NCBI GenBank assembly: GCA_034104265.1
Contig: JAXEEE010000007.1
Location: 1 to 13,840 of the forward strand
From: UBA11524 sp034104265
GTDB taxonomy: Bacteria > Bacillota > Clostridia > Christensenellales > Aristaeellaceae
DNA: 13,840 bases
Reading direction: 5' to 3'
Shown: positions 1-6,728 of the stretch, piece by piece
How positions within the stretch are numbered: position 1 is the stretch's first letter
Layout: every line of letters begins with the position of its first letter
Notes under the pieces: model-generated
Database searches by the model: none
Told to the model about the DNA's origin: nothing
Seen by the model: only the letters and a program-made list of their open reading frames with translations
Position numbers and translations under genes: made by a program

Positions 1-51
1 CTGTCAGTCCACCTACACTACCCAAAACCAGCCAGGCCCGCCATCCCGCGC

Positions 52-345
52 GCAGCGAGGGCGGCCCACCGGTGCCGCCCGGCCGCCAGCGGACAACAGG
101 CATAACACTCAAAGCCGTTCCAAGCCGCCCCCGCGAGGAAGGTCTTAGCCTCGCGTATCAGAAGGTTTCACCCCCAAGCCACGCGGCGAGGGGTCCGGGG
201 GCAGCCATGGTGCTGTCTCGGATTGGCTGCCCCCGGTCGCCCTTTGGTTCTTTCCCGCGAGTGGGAAAGAACACCCCGCTTGCCCGTGCAACGGGCAAAA
301 GTCCCTCGCGCCATCAGGCGCAGCCAAAAGCCCACCACTCTGCGC
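52..345. repeat. Copy 1 of a 294-bp tandem hairpin-rich repeat
   Basis: First of two head-to-tail copies with a period of 294 bp (295 after a 1-nt indel near 594). By eye the copies are roughly 80-85% identical. The unit contains six inverted repeats in a row: 59-65/74-80, 133-138/149-154, 195-206/225-236 (12 bp perfect), 247-256/263-272 (10 bp perfect), 280-287/291-298 (8 bp, 3-nt loop) and 308-312/317-321. Short open frames cross it, but none has a ribosome binding site or a recognisable protein. I read it as non-coding, either a structured repeat or a structured RNA. Confidence 0.8.
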
Positions 346-639
346 GCAACGAGGGCGGCCCACCGGTGCCGCCCGGCCGCCAGCGTACAACGGGCACAAC
401 ACCCTAAGCCGCTCCAAGCCGCCCCCGCGAGGACGGTCTTAGCCTCGCTCCACACGAGGTTTCGCATTCAACCCAAGCGGCGAGGGGTCCGGGGGCAGCC
501 ATGGTGCTGGCTCGGATTGGCTGCCACCGGGCGCCCTTTGTTTCTTTCCCGCGTTGGGTAAAGAACGCCCCGCTTGCCCGTGCAACGGGCAAAGGGTCCC
601 TGCGTCTCACAGCCGCAGCCACAGGCCACTCATATGCGT
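346..639. repeat. Copy 2 of the 294-bp tandem repeat
   Basis: Second copy. The best-matching blocks to copy 1 are 351-447, 477-545 and 570-593; the block around 449-476 has diverged most. The large hairpin recurs at 489-500/519-530 with one mismatch, the 353-374 hairpin is intact, and the TTGCCCGT/ACGGGCAA hairpin recurs unchanged at 574-592. The TTCTTTCCC hairpin is degraded here. A partial third start follows at about 635, where a block beginning CGTGCAACGGGCAAAGG (637) repeats one at 579 with a 58-bp shift. Confidence 0.78.
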
Positions 640-658
640 GCAACGGGCAAAGGATCCC

Positions 659-673
659 TGCGCCGCTGGCGCA
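659..673. repeat. Short perfect hairpin at the end of the repeat region
   Basis: TGCGCC (659-664), loop GCT, GGCGCA (668-673) form a perfect 6-bp stem with a 3-nt loop at the downstream edge of the repeat block. Between here and the promoter at 760 I see only a T/A-richer stretch (about 715-745) and no gene. Confidence 0.5.
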
Positions 674-759
674 CCCTTCCCCAGCGAATGCGTCCATTCC
701 GCCCCATCGCATCAGAAGAGTTCTCTTTTCAATTTCCGCAAAAAACCGTCGTCGTTCGC

Positions 760-788
760 TTGCACAGCGTCCTGGTTCCTGTTACAAT
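760..788 (+). promoter_or_regulatory. Probable sigma-A promoter of the MATE gene
   Basis: TTGCAC at 760-765, a 17-nt spacer and TACAAT at 783-788, in the only AT-richer stretch before the gene. The -10 box matches consensus at five of six bases; the -35 box is weaker (three of six). Transcription would start near 795. That would leave the GGAG at 791-794 upstream of or at the transcript end, where it is unlikely to serve as a ribosome binding site, and this helps decide the start codon. Confidence 0.6.
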
Positions 789-824
789 AGGGAGTGACTA
801 ACAGAGCAAATGAGGACATTGCGT

Positions 825-2231
825 ATGACCATGACATCCCGTATCAAGACCTTCTTTGGCGTGCAGGACATGACCCAGGGCAGCCCCATGCGCGGACTGA
901 TCAAGTTCTCCGTACCGCTGCTCATCGGCAACCTGGCCCAGCAGCTGTACAACACGGTGGACTCCATCGTCGTGGGCAGGTATATCGGCGATACCGCCCT
1001 GGCCGCCGTGGGTACCGCAGGCCCCATCCTTAACCTGCTGCTGGTGCTGTTCATGGGTATCTCCACCGGCGCGAGCATCCTGTCCGCCCAGTACTTCGGC
1101 GCGAAGGATCGCCCCACCCTGAACAAGGTGGTGGGCAGCGCCATCACCCTGACCCTGGCTGCGGGCCTGCTGATGACCGTGGTGGGCTACCTGGCCTCCC
1201 CTGCGCTTATCGCCATGGTGAAGCCCCCGGAATCCGTGGCCTCCGGCGCTGTCACCTACCTGCAGATCATCTTCCTGGGCATCCTGGGCGGCGCGCTGTA
1301 CAACATCCTCTCCGGCGTCCTGCGCGGCCTGGGTGACAGCGTTTTCCCGCTGTTTTTCCTGATTATCGCCAGCCTGCTGAACATCGTGCTGGACATCACC
1401 TTCGTGGCGAATTTCAAGATGGGCGTGGCGGGCGTAGCCTGGGCCACCATCATCGCCCAGGGAATTTCCGGCCTGCTGTGCCTGATCCGCCTGTGTACCA
1501 TGCGGGATGTGGTGGACGTGAACCTGCGCACCCTGGTGCCCGACGGCCACCTGACCAGGAAGCTGTGCATGCTGGGCCTGCCCGCGGGCATCACCCAGGC
1601 GATTTTCTCCATGTCCGCCATTGTGGTGCAGAGCCTGACCAACTCCATGGGCGAGACGGTCATGGCCGCCTCCACCGCCGTCATGCGCGTGGACGGCTTC
1701 GCCATGATGCCCAACTTCACCTTCGGCGTGGCGGCCACCACCTACGCCGGGCAGAACATCGGCGCCCGCAAGGCTGACAGGCTGCACAAGGGCGTGCGGG
1801 AGCTGCTGAAGCTGGGCCTGGGCTCCTCCATTGTGATGGTGACGTGCATCCTGCTCTTCGGCCATCAGCTGATGGCGCTGTTCACCTCCACCCCCTCCAC
1901 GCTGGAGATCGGCATCCGCGCACTGCGGTGGCTCGCGCTGGGGTACATCTGCTTCTCGGTGACGCAGGTGATGCAGGGCTACATGCGCGGCGCAGGCGAA
2001 ACCATGCTGCCCATGTGGATTTCCATCATCAACACGGTGCTTCTGCGCATGCCCCTGGCCTACCTTCTGGCCTTCCTGACCCGCTCCGAGGCCTTCCCCA
2101 ACGGTCACCCGGACGCGCTGTTCAGCAGCCTGCTGATCACCTGGATCACGGGCATGAGCATGTCCCTGTTCGTCTACCTGAAGGGCTGGTGGAAGCGCCG
2201 CCTGCCCGAGGATCTGCGCAACGCCCTGTAA
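825..2231 (+). CDS. MATE family multidrug/cation-coupled efflux transporter
   Basis: 468-residue membrane protein of the MATE family (two MatE repeats, about 12 transmembrane segments). It would export drugs or metabolites across the cytoplasmic membrane in exchange for Na+ or H+. The N-terminal region reads as a typical MATE start: a short cytoplasmic lead, then a hydrophobic helix with the LIGNLAQQLYN motif and VDSIVVGRYIGD after it. The second repeat begins near residue 230, and the C-terminus is a basic tail. I chose ATG 825 because GAGG at 812-815 lies 9 nt upstream; the in-frame ATG at 810 would depend on a GGAG that probably lies outside the transcript. The gene stands alone between its promoter and a terminator. 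The substrate cannot be told from sequence. Confidence 0.93.
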   Translation: MTMTSRIKTFFGVQDMTQGSPMRGLIKFSVPLLIGNLAQQLYNTVDSIVVGRYIGDTALAAVGTAGPILNLLLVLFMGISTGASILSAQYFGAKDRPTLNKVVGSAITLTLAAGLLMTVVGYLASPALIAMVKPPESVASGAVTYLQIIFLGILGGALYNILSGVLRGLGDSVFPLFFLIIASLLNIVLDITFVANFKMGVAGVAWATIIAQGISGLLCLIRLCTMRDVVDVNLRTLVPDGHLTRKLCMLGLPAGITQAIFSMSAIVVQSLTNSMGETVMAASTAVMRVDGFAMMPNFTFGVAATTYAGQNIGARKADRLHKGVRELLKLGLGSSIVMVTCILLFGHQLMALFTSTPSTLEIGIRALRWLALGYICFSVTQVMQGYMRGAGETMLPMWISIINTVLLRMPLAYLLAFLTRSEAFPNGHPDALFSSLLITWITGMSMSLFVYLKGWWKRRLPEDLRNAL

Positions 2232-2238
2232 TTTTCCG

Positions 2239-2271
2239 CCCCGCCCGGCATGCCGCCGGACGGGGTATTTT
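2239..2271 (+). terminator. Intrinsic terminator after the MATE gene
   Basis: Left arm CCCCGCCCGGC (2239-2249), 5-nt loop, right arm GCCGGACGGGG (2255-2265) with one C-A mismatch, followed by TATTTT (2266-2271). It starts 8 nt after the MATE stop codon, so it should separate that gene from the downstream operon. Confidence 0.8.
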
Positions 2272-2339
2272 CATGCATTCCGACAGGCCATCCATGAAAA
2301 AAACGATTGCAACATCTGCCGCCCCGGGCCCTGTACCCC

Positions 2340-2369
2340 TTGACAGCCACGGCGGCTTCGCCGTATCAT
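2340..2369 (+). promoter_or_regulatory. Strong sigma-A-like promoter of the seven-gene operon
   Basis: A perfect TTGACA (2340-2345), an 18-nt spacer and TATCAT (2364-2369, five of six consensus bases). A perfect inverted repeat ACGGCG/CGCCGT (2349-2354/2359-2364, 4-nt loop) fills most of the spacer and touches the first base of the -10 box. It could be an operator, or it could be chance in GC-rich DNA. The leader is short: transcription would start near 2376 and the first gene begins at 2408. Confidence 0.72.
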
Positions 2370-2407
2370 AATGTCATATCTCACAGCTGAGAAAGGTGCG
2401 ATTTCAC

Positions 2408-3907
2408 ATGACCCTCGAACAGGCCGTTGCCAAGCTGAATGAATATCAGGCCGCCGCCAGTGCCTACAACCATGCCATGGGCGTCCTGTATACGGACGGC
2501 GATACTGCCGCCCCCGCCGATTCCTACAAGGGCCGGGGCCGGACCATAGGGTATCTGTCCGGCATCACCTACAGGCTGCTGGTGAATGACGAGACCCCCG
2601 AAATCTACCAGACCATCCTGCAAAGCCGCGACCAGGTCACAGACATCGTAGCCCGGCAGGCCGAGCTGCTCAAGGAGGATTACGAGGACATGACCCGTAT
2701 CCCCCTGGAGGAGTTCACCGCCTACCAGCAGCTGCAGACGGAGGCCGCCGCCATCTGGCACCAGGCCAAGGAAACCGATGACTACCCCCTCTTCGCCCCC
2801 TACCTGGAGAAGCTCATCGACTACAACCGCCGCTTCGCCGCCTACAAGAACGACAAGAAGCCCGCCTACGACGTGATGCTGGACAGCTACGAGAAGGGCG
2901 CGTCCATGGCGACGCTGGATCCCTTCTTCGCCACCCTGCGGGAGCGGCTGACCCCCGTGATCCTGGCGGTGGCGGAAAAGCCCGCCCCACGCACGGACTT
3001 CCTGCAGCATCGCTTCCCGGTGCACATCCAGCGGGCGCTGTCCGACAGGCTGATGGCCATGATGGGCATCGACCGCCGCCGCTGCTCCATCACCGAGACG
3101 GAGCATCCCTTCACCTCCGGCTTCAACAAGTGGGATGTGCGCATCACCACCCACTACTATGAGGACGATCTGCTCTCCAGCATGTACAGCGTGATCCACG
3201 AGGGCGGCCATGCCCTGTACGAGCTGGGCACGGGGGATGAACTGCAGTTCACGGGCCTGGACACCGGCGCCACCATGGGCCTGCACGAGAGCCAGAGCCG
3301 CTTCTATGAGAACCTGATCGGCCGCAGCCTGCCCTTCTGCAAGGCGGCGCTGCCGGTGATGCAGGAGCTGTTCCCGGATCAGCTGAAGGGCGTAACCCCT
3401 GAGATGCTCTACGCGGCGGTGAACAAGGCCCAGCCCTCCCTGATCCGCACCGAATCCGATGAGCTGACCTATCCCATGCACATCATGATCCGCTACGAAA
3501 TCGAGAAGCTGATGATGCAGGGCGATGTGAAGGTGAACGAGCTGCCCGGGCTGTGGAACCGCATGTACAAGGAATACCTGGGCGTGGACGTGCCGGACGA
3601 CCGCCGGGGCGTGCTGCAAGACACCCACTGGTCCGGCGGCATGTTCGGCTACTTCCCCTCCTATGCCCTGGGCAGCGCCTACGGCGTGCAGATGCTCGCC
3701 AACCTGGAGAAGGACGTGGACGTGTGGACCGCGGCGGAAAAGGGCGACCTGAGCCCCATCACCGCCTGGCTGGGCGAACACCTCCACCGCTACGGCAAGC
3801 TCCTCACCCCCGACAAGCTGCTCATGAACGCCATGGGCGAGCCCTTCGATCCCACCCGCTACACCGACTATCTGACGCGCAAGTTCACCGGTCTGTACGG
3901 CCTGTAA
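2408..3907 (+). CDS. M32 family metallocarboxypeptidase
   Basis: 499-residue, probably cytoplasmic, zinc carboxypeptidase (thermostable carboxypeptidase 1 / Taq carboxypeptidase family), which removes C-terminal residues from peptides. The length is normal for the family. The zinc site is plain: HEGGH at residues 264-268 with the third ligand Glu294 in HESQSRFYEN. The family signature DVRITTHY precedes it. No signal peptide is seen, and the protein is likely a dimer as in the family. ATG 2408 is preferred because AAAGG (2392-2396) sits 11 nt upstream; the in-frame GTG at 2396 overlaps that site. It is the first gene of the operon and lies 23 nt before the sirtuin gene. It probably serves peptide recycling. 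Why it is joined with cofactor-type genes is not clear. Confidence 0.95.
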   Translation: MTLEQAVAKLNEYQAAASAYNHAMGVLYTDGDTAAPADSYKGRGRTIGYLSGITYRLLVNDETPEIYQTILQSRDQVTDIVARQAELLKEDYEDMTRIPLEEFTAYQQLQTEAAAIWHQAKETDDYPLFAPYLEKLIDYNRRFAAYKNDKKPAYDVMLDSYEKGASMATLDPFFATLRERLTPVILAVAEKPAPRTDFLQHRFPVHIQRALSDRLMAMMGIDRRRCSITETEHPFTSGFNKWDVRITTHYYEDDLLSSMYSVIHEGGHALYELGTGDELQFTGLDTGATMGLHESQSRFYENLIGRSLPFCKAALPVMQELFPDQLKGVTPEMLYAAVNKAQPSLIRTESDELTYPMHIMIRYEIEKLMMQGDVKVNELPGLWNRMYKEYLGVDVPDDRRGVLQDTHWSGGMFGYFPSYALGSAYGVQMLANLEKDVDVWTAAEKGDLSPITAWLGEHLHRYGKLLTPDKLLMNAMGEPFDPTRYTDYLTRKFTGLYGL

Positions 3908-3930
3908 TGCCCGGGAAAGGAGGCGGCGCC

Positions 3931-4656
3931 ATGACGTTGCAGTCCATCATTGACCAGAGCCGCCGCATCGTGTTCTTCGGCGGCGCGGGCGTATCCACCG
4001 AATCCGGCATTCCCGACTTCCGCAGCGTGGACGGATTGTACCACCAGCAGTATGACGTGCCGCCGGAGACCATCCTGTCCCACACCTACTTCATGCGCAA
4101 CCCTGAGGGCTTCTTCCGCTTCTACCGCCAGAAGATGCTCCCCCTGGAGGCCCAGCCCAACGCGGCACACCTGAAGATAGCGGAGCTGGAGCAGGCAGGC
4201 AGGCTTTCCTGCGTGGTGACGCAGAACATCGACGGCCTGCACCAGAAGGCCGGAAGCCGCAACGTGCAGGAGCTGCACGGCAGCATCCACCGCAACTACT
4301 GCATGAAGTGCCGCAAATTCTACCCGCCCGAGGCCATCCGGGACGATCCCCGGCCGGTGCCCCTGTGCACCTGCGGCGGACGCATCAAGCCCGACGTGGT
4401 GCTCTACGAGGAGGGGCTGGATGACGACGTACTGGAGAACTCCGTCATGGCCATCCGCCGGGCGGACACGCTGATTGTGGCGGGCACCAGCCTGACGGTG
4501 TACCCGGCGGCGGGGCTGCTACAGTACTTTCGTGGCAGGCACCTGGTGCTGATCAACCGGGACGCCACCCCCATGGATGACGCCGCCGACCTGGTGATCC
4601 ACGACAAGGTGGGCCAGGTGCTCTCCGCCATCACCGCCACATCGCCGGAGGACTGA
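3931..4656 (+). CDS. Sir2-family NAD-dependent protein deacetylase
   Basis: 241-residue sirtuin, which removes acetyl groups from protein lysines using NAD+ and gives nicotinamide and O-acetyl-ADP-ribose. Visible motifs: the NAD-binding GAGVSTESGIPDFR at residues 18-31; TQNIDGLH at 97-104; catalytic His116 in ELHGS; a structural zinc site from Cys124, Cys127, Cys146 and Cys148, whose second pair is spaced CxC as in many Firmicute members. The acyl-pocket Tyr/Arg pair of desuccinylating sirtuins is not apparent, so plain deacetylation is likeliest. The start is ATG 3931 with AAAGGAGG at 3916-3923. The open frame extends upstream to 3553, but that part lies inside the carboxypeptidase gene and is unlike any sirtuin. 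The nitroreductase gene follows after 1 nt, and its ribosome binding site lies within the end of this gene. Confidence 0.95.
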   Translation: MTLQSIIDQSRRIVFFGGAGVSTESGIPDFRSVDGLYHQQYDVPPETILSHTYFMRNPEGFFRFYRQKMLPLEAQPNAAHLKIAELEQAGRLSCVVTQNIDGLHQKAGSRNVQELHGSIHRNYCMKCRKFYPPEAIRDDPRPVPLCTCGGRIKPDVVLYEEGLDDDVLENSVMAIRRADTLIVAGTSLTVYPAAGLLQYFRGRHLVLINRDATPMDDAADLVIHDKVGQVLSAITATSPED

Positions 4657-4657
4657 C

Positions 4658-5431
4658 ATGTTCGCACTGGAAACGCTGTTCAACCCCGCGCAGAAGGCCC
4701 GCCTGGCCGAAGCCATCCCCAGGCGGGTGTCCTGCCGCGCCTATGACGCGCCCCTGTCCGCCGGGGAGTGGGCAGCCCTGTCCTACGCCGCCGGGCGATA
4801 CCAGACCCCCGGGGCGCGGCTGTGCCTGATGCACGTGGAGGAAAGCCTGTTCACCGGGACGCTGCTGAGCACCGGCCGGGTGACGGGCTGCACGGCTGTG
4901 GCGGCGGTGATTGCCTCCTCCGCTGTAACCCGCAGCAAGGTGCACGCCGGGATCCTGGGGGAGGCCTTCGCCCTGGAGGCCGTGGCCATGGGCCTGGGCT
5001 GCTGCTGGATGACCGGCTCCTATCGCCGCAAGAAGCTGGAGGTACCCCTGCAGGCCGGGGAGGCTGTGCTGGGGGTGATTGCCCTGGGGCATCCCGCGCC
5101 GGGAGCCGACAGCCCCGAAGGCCGCCGCCGCAAGCCGGTGGAGAAGCTGTGCAAGGGCGACCTGCGCGCCTGGCCCCAGGAGCTCTGCCGCGCGGCCCAA
5201 GCCGTGCAGCTGGCGCCCTCCGCCATGAACCTGCAGCCCTGGGAAATGAGCCTGAAGGGCAACCGTTTCATCATCGACGCCAGCGACCGGGCGCAGCTGG
5301 AGCTGGGCATCGCCCTGTGCCACGGGGAGGTCACGCTGACCACGCCCCACGCCTGGCACTACGGCATGGGCTGGCGTGAGCCCGCCGCCTGGGCCGAGGC
5401 CCGCACGGGCTACGCCGCACCGGATCGCTGA
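4658..5431 (+). CDS. Nitroreductase-family FMN protein, TM1586-like
   Basis: 257-residue soluble protein resembling the putative nitroreductase group typified by TM1586, in which two half-domains build the FMN fold. Supporting segments are an N-terminal RRVSCRAYDAPLS (nitroreductase-like RRSxRxY), the central GEAFALEAVAMGLGCCWMTG followed by VLGVIALGHPAPG, and a second half with APSAMNLQPWEM (about residues 187-198), which matches the PSAxNxQPW element of FMN-dependent oxidoreductases. The likely role is NAD(P)H-dependent reduction of an unknown electrophile. The ribosome binding site GGAGGA (4647-4652) lies inside the sirtuin gene and the gap is 1 nt, so translation is probably coupled. The Cys-Cys in GLGCCW is not a known catalytic motif. 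Confidence 0.82.
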   Translation: MFALETLFNPAQKARLAEAIPRRVSCRAYDAPLSAGEWAALSYAAGRYQTPGARLCLMHVEESLFTGTLLSTGRVTGCTAVAAVIASSAVTRSKVHAGILGEAFALEAVAMGLGCCWMTGSYRRKKLEVPLQAGEAVLGVIALGHPAPGADSPEGRRRKPVEKLCKGDLRAWPQELCRAAQAVQLAPSAMNLQPWEMSLKGNRFIIDASDRAQLELGIALCHGEVTLTTPHAWHYGMGWREPAAWAEARTGYAAPDR

Positions 5432-5469
5432 ACCATCCGCCATATTATGCACACAGGAGGAAGATTCCT

Positions 5470-5733
5470 ATGATTCATGTGGACCAGAACACCTTCGGCA
5501 ACCTGGACTGGAAGGTTGTGAATCCCCACACCCTCAATGACAACCTCACCGGCAAGACCATCATCCGGGTCGAGCCCATGGGCGGCGTGCCCGGCATCCC
5601 GCTGGAGGGCGTGATCCTCTACGTGAAGGATCAGCACGGCAACGTCATGGGCATTCAGATCGGCGCGTCCGAGTACGACACGGACAGCGAATTCCCCGTG
5701 CTGGTTTCCGCCGCCAAGGTGGAGGAGACCTGA
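5470..5733 (+). CDS. Small conserved-looking protein of unknown function
   Basis: 87 residues; I do not recognise the family. It is acidic, has no membrane segment, no cysteine and no signal peptide, and alternates hydrophobic and polar residues in a way that suggests a small beta-rich domain (for example VILYVKDQHGNVMGIQI near residues 48-64). It is likely real: a textbook AGGAGG (5455-5460) stands 9 nt before the ATG, the frame fits neatly between neighbours, and the next gene starts 2 nt after its stop with GGAGGAG inside its own 3' end. That tight coupling suggests it is made together with the double-Nudix protein and may act with it. No function should be assigned from this alone. Confidence 0.8.
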   Translation: MIHVDQNTFGNLDWKVVNPHTLNDNLTGKTIIRVEPMGGVPGIPLEGVILYVKDQHGNVMGIQIGASEYDTDSEFPVLVSAAKVEET

Positions 5734-5735
5734 CC

Positions 5736-6701
5736 ATGGGCGACCTGACCCTTCGCCTCAGGTCGGGCCGCTTCAACCTGCGGGTGGGCGCGGTCATCCT
5801 GCATGAAGGCCGTCTGTTGGCCATGCAGGATGAGAACGCGCCCTATTTCTATCTGCCCGGAGGCCGCATCCGCCTGCATGAGACGGCGGAAGCCGCCCTC
5901 CTGCGAGAGCTCCGGGAGGAGCTGGCCATTGACGCGCGCATCCTCCGGCCCCTGTGGGTGCATCAGAACTTCTTCACCTGGCAGGTCAGCGGCGAGCGCT
6001 TCCACGAATGGTGCCTGTACTTCCTGGTGGATGTGTCCGGCACGGGCCTTGACGGACTGGGGGATAGCTTCGTCCGCCGGGAGGGGCGGCACACCCATGT
6101 GTTCACCTGGCTGGATGTGGCAACGCTGCCGGAGCGCGATCTGGTTCCGCCCTTCCTGCGGGAGGGCGCGGCGCATCTGCCCGCCAGCCTGACTCTGCTG
6201 ACCTGTATGGAGGGCGAGCCTGTCGGCCCTGCCGACGACCTGTCCTTCACCGCAGAGGGCGGCAAGTTCAGCCTGCGGGTGCGGGGGCTTTTCCTGCACG
6301 AAGGCCGTGTGCTGACCGTGACGAAGGATGCCTACCCCGGCTGGCACCTGCCGGGGGGCCGCGTCCGCCTGCATGAAACGGCGGAGGACGCGCTCCTGCG
6401 GGAAACGCGGGAGGAGGTGGGCGTTGCCGTCCCCATGGCCCGGCCCCTGTGGCTGAACCAGGCGTTCTTCACCGGGGCAGATGGGATCAGGCGGCACGAA
6501 TGGTGCCTGTACGCGCTCCTGACCACGCCGGAGGAGCTGCTGGCCCTGGGCGACAGCTTCACCCGGGAGGAGCGCGGGCAGCAGCTCACCTTCCACTGGA
6601 CAAGCACGGACGCGCTGCCGGAGGGCATGGAGCCAGCTTTCCTCCGGGATGTGCTTCCCCATCTCCCCGACACCCTGCAGCTGACAACCCATCGCACGTG
6701 A
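5736..6701 (+). CDS. Tandem double-Nudix hydrolase
   Basis: 321-residue protein made of two Nudix domains that align at a constant offset of 165 residues. Nudix enzymes hydrolyse nucleoside diphosphates linked to another moiety. Nudix box 1 covers residues 43-65 (G43, E49, R57-E58, E61-E62, with Ala64 in place of the usual Gly). Box 2 covers 208-230 and is complete (G208, E214, R222-E223, E226-E227, G229). Both halves also share SLRV/NLRV, LHEGR, PLW, HEWCLY and GDSF, so the protein arose by internal duplication. Each half should bind metal; neither box has lost its catalytic glutamates. The start ATG 5736 lies 2 nt after the small upstream gene, with GGAGGAG at 5721-5727. The substrate is unknown. 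Confidence 0.92.
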   Translation: MGDLTLRLRSGRFNLRVGAVILHEGRLLAMQDENAPYFYLPGGRIRLHETAEAALLRELREELAIDARILRPLWVHQNFFTWQVSGERFHEWCLYFLVDVSGTGLDGLGDSFVRREGRHTHVFTWLDVATLPERDLVPPFLREGAAHLPASLTLLTCMEGEPVGPADDLSFTAEGGKFSLRVRGLFLHEGRVLTVTKDAYPGWHLPGGRVRLHETAEDALLRETREEVGVAVPMARPLWLNQAFFTGADGIRRHEWCLYALLTTPEELLALGDSFTREERGQQLTFHWTSTDALPEGMEPAFLRDVLPHLPDTLQLTTHRT

Positions 6702-6728
6702 TGGTTCATACAGAAAGGAATGATTCCC

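Noticed and set aside
52..639. CRISPR array
   Set aside because: The repeats are about 294 bp and adjacent, with no short identical repeats separated by unique spacers, and no cas gene is present.
72..801. Several overlapping open frames of 75-112 codons on both strands in the repeat region
   Set aside because: They are rich in Arg, Pro and Ala, lack ribosome binding sites, and differ between the two repeat copies because of stops. They follow from GC-rich repeat DNA and do not resemble proteins I know.
3553..3930. An N-terminal extension of the sirtuin
   Set aside because: The added 126 residues are a frame shadow of the carboxypeptidase gene; the proper start at 3931 has AAAGGAGG at ideal spacing.
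6702..6728. SAM riboswitch or T-box before the MetY-like gene
   Set aside because: The gap is only 27 nt, which is too short for either structure.
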